Shown here in pieces: positions 8,927 to 18,517 of a stretch of DNA of 64,000 nt. A program made the translations under genes and the position numbers. Source of the DNA: Arthrobacter sp. ISL-72 (GTDB lineage Bacteria > Actinomycetota > Actinomycetes > Actinomycetales > Micrococcaceae); assembly GCF_018613755.1 (NCBI RefSeq), contig NZ_JAGGPP010000013.1, positions 1-64,000 of the forward strand, in the 5' to 3' direction. The notes under the pieces are model-generated. The model saw nothing but the letters and a program-made list of their open reading frames with translations. It was not told where the DNA came from and made no database searches. The stretch's first letter is position 1, and each line of letters begins with the position of its first letter.

Positions 8927-9736
8927 TCAGACCGGCGGCAACTGCCAATCGACGGGCTCCGAACCCTGCGAACGCAGCAGCTCGTTGGCCCGGCTGAAGG
9001 GGCGGGACCCAAAGAATCCGCGGGCAGCCGACAAGGGGCTGGGATGGGCGCTGGCCAGCACCGGAGCTTCGCCGAGCAGCGGGCGGACGCTCTCGGCGTC
9101 CTTGCCCCAGAGCATCGCGACCAGCGGCGCGGGGTTGCCGTCTGCGGCGCGGCGCCCGGCGACGGCGGCGATTGCCGCCGTCGTAATAATTTCCCACCCT
9201 TTGCCCCGGTGGGATCCTGCAGCGCCGGCGCGGACTGTCAGGACGCGGTTCAGGAGGAGGACGCCCTGGTCCGCCCAGCCTGTGAGGTCACCGTGGACGC
9301 GGGCGGGAAGGCCGACGTCGGATTCAAGTTCCTTGTAGATGTTGGCCAGGCTTCGGGGAATGGGCCTGGTGTGCCCGTCCACGGCAAAGGACAATCCGAT
9401 GGGATGGCCGAGGGTGGGGTACGGATCCTGGCCCACGATCAGCACTTTGACGTCGGCCAGGGGGCGCTGGAAGGCCCGCAAAACGTTCGACGGCGCCGGC
9501 AGCACCTGGTGCCCGTCAGCAACTTCTGCCGCGAGGAACGATAGAACGCGGCGCAGCTGCGCTTCGACACGGGCCAGCGCGATCGCCCAGTCGGCAGCCA
9601 CCAGTTCCTCGAGCGGCAGCCGTGCCATCTCAGCAAACCCCACGACCTCAACGGCAGGCTCCAGCTCGAACAAGGCTTCAGAATCAAACACGAGTCCATT
9701 CTCGCAGGAGCCGGTGAATGGCGCCTCCAGCCTCAT
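8927..9736 (-). CDS. ung: Uracil-DNA glycosylase, family 1
   Basis: Encodes 269 residues from the ATG at 9736; a GTG at 9691 would give 254 residues and sits closer to where the recognisable family sequence begins, so the start is uncertain. The enzyme removes uracil from DNA in base excision repair. Motif A GQDPYP places the catalytic water-activating Asp at 104, and motif B HPSPLSA begins at His231. The LLLNRVLTV strand and the minor-groove region are also typical. It is divergent from the DUF3263 gene, whose -35/-10 lie just upstream of this start. Confidence 0.95.
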   Translation of the reverse strand: MRLEAPFTGSCENGLVFDSEALFELEPAVEVVGFAEMARLPLEELVAADWAIALARVEAQLRRVLSFLAAEVADGHQVLPAPSNVLRAFQRPLADVKVLIVGQDPYPTLGHPIGLSFAVDGHTRPIPRSLANIYKELESDVGLPARVHGDLTGWADQGVLLLNRVLTVRAGAAGSHRGKGWEIITTAAIAAVAGRRAADGNPAPLVAMLWGKDAESVRPLLGEAPVLASAHPSPLSAARGFFGSRPFSRANELLRSQGSEPVDWQLPPV

Positions 9737-9756
9737 CGCCCCGCAACGCTGCGTAA

Positions 9757-9785
9757 ATGACAGGCGTGTTATTCGCCCGTACCAT
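9757..9785 (+). promoter_or_regulatory. Promoter for the DUF3263 gene
   Basis: ATGACA at 9757-9762 (five of six bases of the -35 consensus), a 17-base spacer, and TACCAT at 9780-9785 fit a vegetative actinobacterial promoter. The predicted start near 9792 leaves a leader of about 33 bases containing GGAGGAGG. Inferred from pattern only. Confidence 0.5.
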
Positions 9786-9824
9786 GGAAAGAGCTTTTGA
9801 CTGGATCAAGTGGAGGAGGTAGCC

Positions 9825-10169
9825 GTGGCCGAACCAGTGCACGATAACCTGCCACTTGGGGACACCGGGCGCGAAACCGCGCTGACAGCGGACTTGGGGT
9901 CCGCCCTGCAGCCGGGCTCCCGGCTGAGCAACCGGGACCAGCAGATGCTGGCCCTCGAACGGCAATGGTGGAAGTATGCAGGCGCCAAGGAACAGGCCAT
10001 CCGGGAGCTGTTCGACCTGTCAGCCACGCACTATTACCAGATCCTCAACACGCTCATTGACACCGAGGACGCCCTGGCCCATGACCCCATGCTCGTAAAG
10101 AGACTGCGTAGACTACGTACGTCCCGTCAGCGGGCACGAACTGCCCGCCGCTTGGGCTCGGACGCGTAA
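9825..10169 (+). CDS. DUF3263 protein, small DNA-binding-like
   Basis: Encodes 114 residues from the GTG at 9825, chosen because GGAGGAGG at 9812-9819 is ideally placed. The conserved core (roughly residues 33-95) contains LSNRDQQMLALERQWWKYAGAKE followed by a helical YYQILN segment and a basic RLRRLRTSRQRAR tail. DUF3263 is an actinobacterial family with a helix-turn-helix look; no function is established. It is followed after 50 bases by the LytR_C gene, a pairing common in actinobacteria that suggests a link to the cell envelope. Confidence 0.85.
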   Translation: MAEPVHDNLPLGDTGRETALTADLGSALQPGSRLSNRDQQMLALERQWWKYAGAKEQAIRELFDLSATHYYQILNTLIDTEDALAHDPMLVKRLRRLRTSRQRARTARRLGSDA

Positions 10170-10219
10170 GAGTCAAGGCTGAGCAATTAGCAAAAAACCA
10201 GCAAGGACACCGTTTTACC

Positions 10220-10870
10220 ATGACCAAATACGCTCGGGACGAATTCGACAGGGTCCCGGAGGCCTCCTCGCGACAGGGTGTCCACCGGGTCGCGTCCGAT
10301 GCTCCCCGGCGCCGGCTGGGACCCATTCTGGCCGTCGGCATCACGGCGCTCGCCATCGGACTCGTGGCCTTCCTGTTCTTTCCCAAGCTGGGATTCGCTC
10401 CGACCGGCAGCCCGCTGCTGGCTGCGGGATCCGCAGTGGAAAGCGCCGCTGCTTCGCCTTCCACTGAGGCACCGCAGGCCGCCGCCTCCGAGGGTGCTCA
10501 GCCAAGTGCTGAGCCGAGTACGGCCCCTTCAGCCAGCGAGGCGCCCTCTGCCGATGCCACTCCCGCCATCGTCCCGGAGGGCGGGCCCGAAGCTGTTGAC
10601 AAGACCCAGCCCGTGGCCGTCTACAACGGGACCACAACTGCCGGGCTCGCCGGCCGGGTGAGCAGCACCGTTGTGGCCGACGGCTGGACCCTCGGCCCGG
10701 TCGGAAACTGGGGCGGAATGCCGCAGCAGTCATCCGTGATCTACTACAGCGGGCCTGGGCAAAAGGTCAATGCCGAGGCCCTGGGCGAGTTGCTGAACAT
10801 CACGTCGGTGGTGGACTCCGCTGATATCCAGCAGCCGATCGTGGTGGTTCTGGGCCCAGGGTTCCAGTAA
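10220..10870 (+). CDS. LytR_C domain envelope protein
   Basis: Encodes 216 residues. A basic cytoplasmic N-terminus (1-32) is followed by one membrane helix at about 33-56, an alanine/serine/proline/glutamate-rich linker at about 65-120, and a C-terminal LytR_C domain (about 128-216) with VAVYNGTTTAGLAGR at its start and IVVVLGPGF at its end. This domain is found at the end of LytR-CpsA-Psr ligases and as a stand-alone membrane-anchored domain in actinobacteria. The enzymatic LCP domain is absent. The linker should span the wall. Function is not established. It sits in a probable operon with DUF3263. Confidence 0.88.
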   Translation: MTKYARDEFDRVPEASSRQGVHRVASDAPRRRLGPILAVGITALAIGLVAFLFFPKLGFAPTGSPLLAAGSAVESAAASPSTEAPQAAASEGAQPSAEPSTAPSASEAPSADATPAIVPEGGPEAVDKTQPVAVYNGTTTAGLAGRVSSTVVADGWTLGPVGNWGGMPQQSSVIYYSGPGQKVNAEALGELLNITSVVDSADIQQPIVVVLGPGFQ

Positions 10871-11040
10871 GGGATTTCGGTTACGCCTGAATAACTATTG
10901 AGGGCTCGCAGGCGGTCGTCCTGCACCCGGCAAACGGCAATCGCTAGAGTGATTCCGGACGCCGCCCGTAAAGGCGCGGACCGTCCCGACGGCACACAGC
11001 GACGTGGGCCGAACAGAAGCAACCGGAAAGTGTGGGCAAC

Positions 11041-11244
11041 ATGGCATTGGGATCCGTCAAATGGTTCAACGCCGAAAAAGGCTATGGCTTCATCACTGTT
11101 GACGACTCCGGCGACGATGTCTTCGTCCACTGGTCCGCCATTGAGGGCGAGGGCTACCGTGCACTGGATGAAGGGCAGCGGGTGCAGTTCGAAGTCGGCG
11201 AAGGCGAGAAGGGTCCCCAGGCAGAGAACGTCCGGCCGGCCTGA
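11041..11244 (+). CDS. Cold-shock domain protein
   Basis: Encodes 67 residues from the ATG at 11041, with GGAAAG ten bases upstream. It is a minimal single cold-shock domain: [14 protein letters not shown] holds RNP1 and VFVHWS holds RNP2, the single-stranded nucleic acid binding surfaces. Such proteins act as RNA chaperones. The stop codon overlaps the next ATG as TGATG, so translation of the downstream lipoprotein gene may be coupled to it. A 170-base gap lies upstream, with TAGAGT near 10946 as a possible -10, giving a leader of roughly 85 bases as is common for csp genes. Confidence 0.93.
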   Translation: MALGSVKWFNAEKGYGFITVDDSGDDVFVHWSAIEGEGYRALDEGQRVQFEVGEGEKGPQAENVRPA

Positions 11245-12536
11245 TGCTTCCTTCCGCGGCACGGCATGTCACAGGAACCCCGGCCCGCTCCGGTCGATCG
11301 CGGCTGCGGTTTTCTGCAGCGGCGGCCCTTGCAGCCGGAACGGCGCTCGTGCTGGCCGGCTGCTCCGGCCAGACGGGGAACGCCCGTGTTGATGCTGCGG
11401 ACGCCGCCGGCGACGGCACCCTGCGCGTAGGCCTGATCCTGGACAACACCGGAAAGCAGTCATTCCTCAACGCCTCACAGCTCGCGGCAGCCAAGCTCGC
11501 GGTCCAGGAGATCAACGCCGCCGGCGGCCACAAAGGGCGGCCCGTGGAGCTGCTTCCCGAGGAAATCGGCGAGGACACCGCTGCGCAAGCCAAGGCTCTC
11601 GTGGCAGCCAAGGCTGACGTAGTCATCGGCCCCACTGACTCCAGCCGCGCGCCCGGGGCAATTGACGTCCTGGCTAACGCCAAAGTGGCCATCATCTCGC
11701 CCGCGAATACCGCGCACGGCATCACCCGGTACAAGAGCGGCGGTTACTACTTCCGCACTTCGGCAGCGGACGTTGCCCAGGCGCCCGTGCTGGTCAAGAT
11801 GGCCAACGACAGCGGCGCCCGGACGCTGGCGATCGTCCACGAGGAAGGCTTGTACGGCAAGGATGTCTCCGCGGCGGTCGCCGCCGCAGCCAAGGCGGCC
11901 GGCCTTGGCATCGTGGCGGACGCTGCCTTCCCGTCAGGCCAGGCGCAACAGGCAGCAGCCGCCGCCGCAGCCGCCGCTCCGGACGCCGTCGTCCTGGTGG
12001 CACGCGCAGGCGCGCAGGGCGCGATCGCCGAACTCAACAACCAAGGGCTGGCCGGCAGCAAACTCATCCTCAGTGACGGCGCGATCAACCAGTACGGCTC
12101 CGCCCTCGGGTCCAATGCGCTCGACGGCGCACGCGGAATCCTGCCGGGCGTCTTCTCGTCGGCGCACTTCCAGGGCGAACTGGTGGCAGTCGACCCCGAG
12201 CTGAAGGACATGACCTTCGCCGCGGAGGCGTACGACGCCGTGAACCTGGCTGCCATCGCGGCTGCCGCTGCCCAGGACGACGCCGGTTCCTCCATCGCGG
12301 CAAAGCTGATGGCGGTCTCGGGCGGGAGCGAAGGGGCCGCGCCGTGCAAGAGCTATAAAGAATGTGCCGACGCCATCAAGGCAGGAAAAGCTGCGGATTA
12401 CGACGGCGAGTCCGGGCGGGTCGGGTTCGATTCCAACGGGGACGTCACGTCCGCGAACTATATGGTGTTCACTTATGCCGCAAATAACACGGCGCGGATG
12501 AGCGGACGCGAGACTGCCGCCCGCGCCGCAGGCTGA
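11244..12536 (+). CDS. ABC-type substrate-binding lipoprotein (Peripla_BP_6 type)
   Basis: Encodes 430 residues. A lipoprotein signal is clear: arginine-rich N-terminus, hydrophobic stretch 23-37 and lipobox LAGC with Cys40. The mature part has the two-lobed type I periplasmic-binding fold used for branched-chain amino acids and amides: LRVGLILDNTG at the start, NAAGG, the DVVIGPTDSS and AIISPANTA strands, and a middle alanine-rich stretch. No permease or ATPase genes are adjacent, so it is an orphan binding protein or sensor. Its ATG overlaps the cold-shock stop codon by one base, an unusual pairing. The ligand cannot be predicted. Confidence 0.85.
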   Translation: MLPSAARHVTGTPARSGRSRLRFSAAAALAAGTALVLAGCSGQTGNARVDAADAAGDGTLRVGLILDNTGKQSFLNASQLAAAKLAVQEINAAGGHKGRPVELLPEEIGEDTAAQAKALVAAKADVVIGPTDSSRAPGAIDVLANAKVAIISPANTAHGITRYKSGGYYFRTSAADVAQAPVLVKMANDSGARTLAIVHEEGLYGKDVSAAVAAAAKAAGLGIVADAAFPSGQAQQAAAAAAAAAPDAVVLVARAGAQGAIAELNNQGLAGSKLILSDGAINQYGSALGSNALDGARGILPGVFSSAHFQGELVAVDPELKDMTFAAEAYDAVNLAAIAAAAAQDDAGSSIAAKLMAVSGGSEGAAPCKSYKECADAIKAGKAADYDGESGRVGFDSNGDVTSANYMVFTYAANNTARMSGRETAARAAG

Positions 12537-12608
12537 TCGCTCCCGGCGTATCGGCGGCCGCACACCGGCTTTTACGGCAATGTCTCCTTGCACTTCCGTG
12601 AATGTCTG

Positions 12609-12635
12609 CTTGCACTCTCCCCGGGGGAGTGCTAA
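12609..12635 (+). promoter_or_regulatory. CIRCE operator 1 (HrcA site) for groEL
   Basis: Left arm CTTGCACTC, nine-base spacer, right arm GAGTGCTAA. The right arm matches the CIRCE consensus fully and the left arm differs at two outer positions. CIRCE is the binding site of the heat-shock repressor HrcA. Confidence 0.85.
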
Positions 12636-12638
12636 TTA

Positions 12639-12644
12639 TTGACT
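12639..12644 (+). promoter_or_regulatory. -35 element of the groEL promoter
   Basis: TTGACT sits between the two CIRCE operators, its last base shared with the second. A good -10 is not obvious; ACTGCT at 12663-12668 is 18 bases downstream. The rest of the 317-base gap from 12537 to 12853 contains the two operators and an otherwise featureless leader of roughly 180 bases. Confidence 0.5.
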
Positions 12645-12670
12645 TAGCACTCCCACGGACTGACTGCTAA
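12644..12670 (+). promoter_or_regulatory. CIRCE operator 2 (HrcA site) for groEL
   Basis: TTAGCACTC, nine-base spacer, GACTGCTAA: 17 of 18 arm bases match the CIRCE consensus. It starts nine bases after operator 1 ends and overlaps the probable promoter core. Confidence 0.9.
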
Positions 12671-12745
12671 TTCGACACCCGGTTCCGGCCGGTTGCGGAG
12701 GACGCTGGCAGGACGAGGAGCGAAAGAAATACCTTGCTGGGGTGA

Positions 12746-14482
<1,737 letters not shown>

Positions 14483-14507
14483 CCACCCAACCGCGCCACG
14501 CGCAGAT

Positions 14508-14544
14508 AAATGCGGCTCCCTCGATTCGAGGGGGCCGCATTTTT
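14508..14544 (+). terminator. Rho-independent terminator after groEL
   Basis: AAATGCGGCTCCCTCG pairs with the complementary stretch ending in GCCGCATTT around an ATTC loop, followed by a T run. The stem is about 16 bp with G-T and one mismatch. Position 25 bases after the groEL stop fits termination of that transcript. Confidence 0.9.
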
Positions 14545-14677
14545 GCTTTGCACGCGTCTTCCGGCCCCCACCACAGGTACAGCCTCAAGGCCTGCCCCAC
14601 CGCCCGAACGGCAGTCTCCCAAGGGCGCGGAAGGGCGCGGAACTACAAATGTCGGGCCGGTCTGGCAGGATAGTGCG

Positions 14678-15745
14678 GTGACGATTACTGCAGCAGCCGA
14701 CGGTTCGGCTTTAGGAAATCCCGGTCCGGCCGGATGGGCCTGGTACGTGAACGACGACTGCTGGCGGGCCGGCGGCTGGCCGCATGGAACCAACAACCAG
14801 GGCGAGCTGATGGCCGTGCTGGATCTCTTCCGCTGCACGGCACACCTCCCGGACGAGGAACTTCACATCCTGTGCGACAGCCAATATGTCATCAACTCGG
14901 TGACCAAGTGGATGCCGGGCTGGAAGCGCAAGGGCTGGCGGAAGGCTGACGGCAAACCGGTCCTGAACGTCGAGATCCTGCGGGAAATCGACCAGGCACT
15001 GGCCGGGCGGAAATACCGCTTTGAGTGGGTTAGGGGCCACGCCGGGCACGACCTGAACGAAGCTGCGGACGAGCGCGCCAGGGCAGCGGCGACCGCATAC
15101 CAGCAGGGCGTCGCGGCGCGCTCAGGACCCGGGTTTGTCCGCGGCGACGAGGCCCGCGCCGCCACACGCAATGCCGCCGCACCCAACGCCGCCACAGCCA
15201 TGCCAAGCGCCACACGCAACGCCGCCACAGCCATGCCAAGCGCCACACGCAACGCCGCCGCAGCGGCGCCCTCCGCCGTCCGTGCCGGGCGGCAGGAAGT
15301 CGCCGCCCCGCCGGGCAGCGCTAGCCAGCTGGACCTGTTCGCCGAGCCTGACCTCTTCAGTGAGCTGGATGCTGATCCCTTCACACCGGAGGCGGGGACG
15401 GAAGCAGCTCCCGAAGCCGTAGTCGAGGCACTGGAACGGGAGCTCCTCCGGCCGGATACCCGGGCCGACATCGGGCGTACCGGAGTGCTGCTGCACCCGG
15501 AATTTACCGAGATCGGCAGTTCAGGGCGGCTATGGACGCGGGATTCAATGATGATGGCGCTCGAGGAGAACCCTGGCGGCGGAACAGAACCGGAGATGAT
15601 CGGGGCCGACAGAATCGGCCCTGAAACAGTCCTTCTGACCTACCGCAGCCGGGGCCGCGAAGGATCCTCGCTCCGCAGCTCCCTCTGGATTCTCGACGGC
15701 ACCCAGTGGCGCCTGCGCTTCCACCAGGAAACGCCGGAAGCCTAG
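14678..15745 (+). CDS. RNase HI fused to a DUF4440 (NTF2-like) domain
   Basis: Encodes 355 residues from the GTG at 14678, chosen because the RNase H fold begins directly after it. Residues 2-140 form an RNase HI domain that cuts RNA in RNA-DNA hybrids; the catalytic acids are Asp8 (ADGS), Glu43 (NQGELM), Asp67 (CDSQY) and Asp131 (EAADERA). Residues ~160-205 are a low-complexity alanine-rich linker built from tandem repeats. Residues ~245-355 resemble DUF4440, an NTF2-like fold (LLRPDTRADIGR, LLHPEFTEIGSSGR, W-R-L-R-F-H-Q-E). The role of the second domain is unknown. It lies downstream of groEL after a terminator, so it has its own promoter. Confidence 0.85.
   Translation: MTITAAADGSALGNPGPAGWAWYVNDDCWRAGGWPHGTNNQGELMAVLDLFRCTAHLPDEELHILCDSQYVINSVTKWMPGWKRKGWRKADGKPVLNVEILREIDQALAGRKYRFEWVRGHAGHDLNEAADERARAAATAYQQGVAARSGPGFVRGDEARAATRNAAAPNAATAMPSATRNAATAMPSATRNAAAAAPSAVRAGRQEVAAPPGSASQLDLFAEPDLFSELDADPFTPEAGTEAAPEAVVEALERELLRPDTRADIGRTGVLLHPEFTEIGSSGRLWTRDSMMMALEENPGGGTEPEMIGADRIGPETVLLTYRSRGREGSSLRSSLWILDGTQWRLRFHQETPEA
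15161..15265 (+). repeat. 33-bp tandem repeat within the RNase H linker
   Basis: About three copies of a 33-base unit, the first degenerate, encode the 11-residue unit A-T-R-N-A-A-T-A-M-P-S. The two complete copies (about 15184-15249) are identical at nearly every base. The repeat keeps the reading frame, so copy number may vary without breaking the gene. Confidence 0.8.
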
Positions 15746-15780
15746 GCTGCCGCGGGCCGCAGCGCAATTCACAGCCATGG

Positions 15781-16068
15781 TCAGCTGAATCGCTGAGTAT
15801 TGCCCTGCTCCGCCTGGGCATACGTCGCGGCCGCCGAGTTGAGGGCCATGTTGATCGAGGCCAGCGAGGCCTCCACTTTGCCCTGGGTGAGCGTCCACTC
15901 GGTGATCAGCGCCTGGAAGTTGGTGGCCGCTGATCCGCGCCACGTGCCCTGCAGCTCATCCAGGCCGCGCTTCATCGCCTGGACGTCCGCGCTGATGCGG
16001 TCGACAGTGGCTTTGACGTTGGCTGATTTGAGCTGAAGCATTTCGGTATCAACAGAGATGATGCTCAT
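15781..16068 (-). CDS. WXG100 family protein (ESAT-6-like)
   Basis: Encodes 95 residues, typical for WXG100 proteins, which form helical hairpins and are exported by type VII secretion. The turn motif W-R-G is at 43-45, within GTWRGSAATNF, flanked by two helices. GAAGGG precedes the ATG. No EccC ATPase or other secretion component is adjacent, so the gene is solitary here; related ESX-type genes lie at 44.4-47.1 kb. The first residues, ISVDTEML, resemble the common EsxA-type opening. It could be a secreted effector partner or a structural pair member. Confidence 0.88.
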   Translation of the reverse strand: MSIISVDTEMLQLKSANVKATVDRISADVQAMKRGLDELQGTWRGSAATNFQALITEWTLTQGKVEASLASINMALNSAAATYAQAEQGNTQRFS

Positions 16069-16200
16069 GGTTAGTGCCCTTCGACGCTGTTCGAAGCTTT
16101 GGTCAAGCTTGCGGGCGGCACGGGTGTTCGGACCGCTACGTCGAGCCTAGGAAGAGGGCGGAAAGCGGCGCTACAGCCGCAGCCCGTATGTGAAGAACGC

Positions 16201-17730
16201 CTAGATGTGGACAACTCCGCTGCCGTCGCCGTCGTCGAAGCTGCCTACCTCGTCGTAGCCGTCGTCGTGCTTGTTGTCCGCAGCGTTTGCACTGCCTGCT
16301 GTTGCGTCCTGGAACGGGAGGCTGACAACCAGGGTGGCGCCGCCGCCCTCGGTCTCGAGGACGCGGACCGAGCCCGAGTGCGAGCCCACGATGGCAGCGA
16401 CGATGGCCAGTCCCAGGCCACTGCCGCCCGTTTCCCGGGTCCGCGAGGTATCGGACCGGTAGAAGCGCTCAAAGATCCGCGGGGCTTCGTCCTGGGGGAT
16501 CCCGGCGCCATGGTCGCGCACCTCGATGACGGAGGAGCGGCGGCCCGCCTCGCCGGTCCGCACCCCTACGGCGAGCTCGATGGGGGTTCCGGCCGGTGTG
16601 TACCGCAGGGCGTTGCCCATCAGGTTGCCCACCACTTGGCGCAGCTTCGCCTCATCGCCCAGCACGGGCGCAGGCGAGGGCGGAGCGCCGTCGAGGCCGG
16701 TCAGCGAGATGGTCCGGTCCCGGGCACTGGCCTGGGTGTCCACCACGGCGTCGTTGGCGAGAAGCAGAAGGTCCACGGGCTTCTGCTGCAGGGGGCGCTG
16801 CTCGTCCAGCCGGGCGAGGAGCAGGAGGTCCTCCACCATGGAACCCATGCGTTTCGCCTCGCTTTCGATCCGCCCCATCGCGGTGGCCACGTCCTCTTCC
16901 TTGGTTAGCGCACCCTGGCGGTAGAGCTCGGAGAAGCCCCGGATTGTAACGAGCGGAGTGCGAAGCTCATGGGAAGCGTCAGCGGCAAAGCGGCGCATGC
17001 GTTCTTCCGAGGCCATCCTGGCCGCGAAGGCGGACTCGATGTGGCTGAGCATGGCGTTGAGGGAGCCGCCCAGCCTGCCCACTTCCGTGGCGGGGTTCTC
17101 CACCTCAACGCGGCGGGAGAGGTCACCCGCGGCGATGGCCGCTGCTGTCTTTTCCACGCGCGCAAGCGGCCGGAAGGACCTGGATACCGTCCAGGTGGCT
17201 ATGAAAAAGGCCAGCACCAACGTCAGGAAACCAACGCCGATCACCACCAGGGCAGCATGTTCCACGACCGAATCCACTGGGGCCAGCGGGAGTCCGATGG
17301 TCACCACGGCGTTGCGCTGGTTGCCGTCCAGTACATTCAGCGCCACAACGCGCCAATTGCGCCCGTCGGTACCGCGCACCTGGAAGGGCTCCTCATCGAG
17401 CCTGTTGGCTTCCGCGGGAGTAAGGCTCTCAATGTCCGGGTGCGAGTCCTTGCTGCCGCCGAAGGGGAAGGCCTGCTGGCCCGGGCGCAGGAGCATCAGG
17501 GAGTAATCGGTCGGGATGTTCGGGTTCTGCTCCTGCAACTGGCTGAAGGATTGCTGCTGCTTAACCGAGTTGACGGCGACTTTGAGCTTGTCGTCCACCT
17601 GGCCCTGAAGATAGCTGTGCAGGAGTGTCAGCGTGCCGGAACCCGTCACGGCGAGTGCTACAAGCATCAGCGCCATCATGATGGCCACCAGCTGCGAACG
17701 CAGCGAGGCCGACTTCCAACGGTGCAGCAA
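16201..17730 (-). CDS. Sensor histidine kinase
   Basis: Encodes 509 residues. Layout: membrane helix at about 14-38, extracytoplasmic sensor of ~120 residues, second helix at ~159-181, HAMP domain to ~235, dimerisation domain with the phospho-accepting His254 in DASHELRTPL, then an ATP-binding domain with GDEAKLRQVVGNLMGNAL (N box), DHGAGI, ERFYR and GSGLGLAI. The C-terminal ~35 residues are acidic and aspartate-rich. The start is a TTG at 17730, two bases after the stop of the upstream response-regulator gene, so the pair is one operon. It resembles TcrY/TrcS-type kinases; the stimulus is unknown. Confidence 0.93.
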   Translation of the reverse strand: MLHRWKSASLRSQLVAIMMALMLVALAVTGSGTLTLLHSYLQGQVDDKLKVAVNSVKQQQSFSQLQEQNPNIPTDYSLMLLRPGQQAFPFGGSKDSHPDIESLTPAEANRLDEEPFQVRGTDGRNWRVVALNVLDGNQRNAVVTIGLPLAPVDSVVEHAALVVIGVGFLTLVLAFFIATWTVSRSFRPLARVEKTAAAIAAGDLSRRVEVENPATEVGRLGGSLNAMLSHIESAFAARMASEERMRRFAADASHELRTPLVTIRGFSELYRQGALTKEEDVATAMGRIESEAKRMGSMVEDLLLLARLDEQRPLQQKPVDLLLLANDAVVDTQASARDRTISLTGLDGAPPSPAPVLGDEAKLRQVVGNLMGNALRYTPAGTPIELAVGVRTGEAGRRSSVIEVRDHGAGIPQDEAPRIFERFYRSDTSRTRETGGSGLGLAIVAAIVGSHSGSVRVLETEGGGATLVVSLPFQDATAGSANAADNKHDDGYDEVGSFDDGDGSGVVHI

Positions 17731-17732
17731 GG

Positions 17733-18452
17733 TCAGCGCTTCTCAGCTGTCCGCAGTACGTATCCCACCCCGCGCTTGGTCTGGATCAGGGCAGGGGCAT
17801 CGGGGTCGATGTCCACCTTGCGGCGGAGGTAGGAGATGTAGGACTCCACGATGGAGGCGTCGCCGTTGAAGTCGTACTCCCAGACATGGTCCAGGATCTG
17901 GGATTTGGACAGGACCCGGTTAGGGTTCAGCATCAGGTAGCGAAGGAGCTTGAACTCGGTGGGGGAGAGTTCAATGACGGTGCCGCCGCGGCGCACTTCG
18001 TGGGCGTCGTCGTCGAGCTCGAGGTCATCCACCCGGATCACGGCGTCGTCGTCAAGGAGGGGCTGGGTGCGCCGGAGGACGGCGCGGATCCGGGCCACCA
18101 CCTCGTCCAGGCTGAAGGGCTTGGTGACATAGTCGTCGCCGCCGACCGTGAGTCCGGTGACCTTGTCTTCAGTGTCGTCCTTGGCGGTGAGGAACAGCAC
18201 GGGGAAGTGCTTGCCGGAGGCTCGCAGCCGGCGCGTGACGGTGAAACCGTCCATGTCCGGCAGCATGACGTCGAGCACGGCAAGGTCGGGGGCGTGGAGC
18301 TCGGCGGCGGCGAGGGCGTCGCGTCCGTTGCCGGCCGAGACGACCTCGAAGCCCGCGAACCTCAACGAGGTGGAGAGCAGCTCGCGGATGTTGGGTTCGT
18401 CATCGACGACGAGCAGCTTGGCTTCGGGACCGTTCTTTTTCATACTTCCCAT
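17733..18452 (-). CDS. OmpR-family response regulator
   Basis: Encodes 239 residues. The receiver domain (about 13-122) has the acidic pocket DDE at 17-19, phospho-acceptor Asp61 in LDVMLPD, and Lys in VTKPFS. The C-terminal winged helix (about 140-235) contains LSPTEFKLLRYLM, the recognition-helix region SIVESYISYLRRK and the closing TKRGVGYVLR. It should bind DNA when phosphorylated by the kinase encoded two bases downstream. It resembles TcrX/TrcR-type regulators of actinobacteria. A second ATG at codon 4 is possible. Target genes are not indicated by context. Confidence 0.94.
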   Translation of the reverse strand: MGSMKKNGPEAKLLVVDDEPNIRELLSTSLRFAGFEVVSAGNGRDALAAAELHAPDLAVLDVMLPDMDGFTVTRRLRASGKHFPVLFLTAKDDTEDKVTGLTVGGDDYVTKPFSLDEVVARIRAVLRRTQPLLDDDAVIRVDDLELDDDAHEVRRGGTVIELSPTEFKLLRYLMLNPNRVLSKSQILDHVWEYDFNGDASIVESYISYLRRKVDIDPDAPALIQTKRGVGYVLRTAEKR

Positions 18453-18517
18453 GATGCTCCCAGTATCTGGGAGTTTTCTGAATGGATGTTGGGTGTCCCA
18501 TGGGTGGGATCCCGGCG

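Noticed and set aside
15161-15265. Tandem repeats considered as a CRISPR array
   Set aside because: Repeats are directly adjacent without spacers, in frame inside a coding gene; no cas genes nearby.
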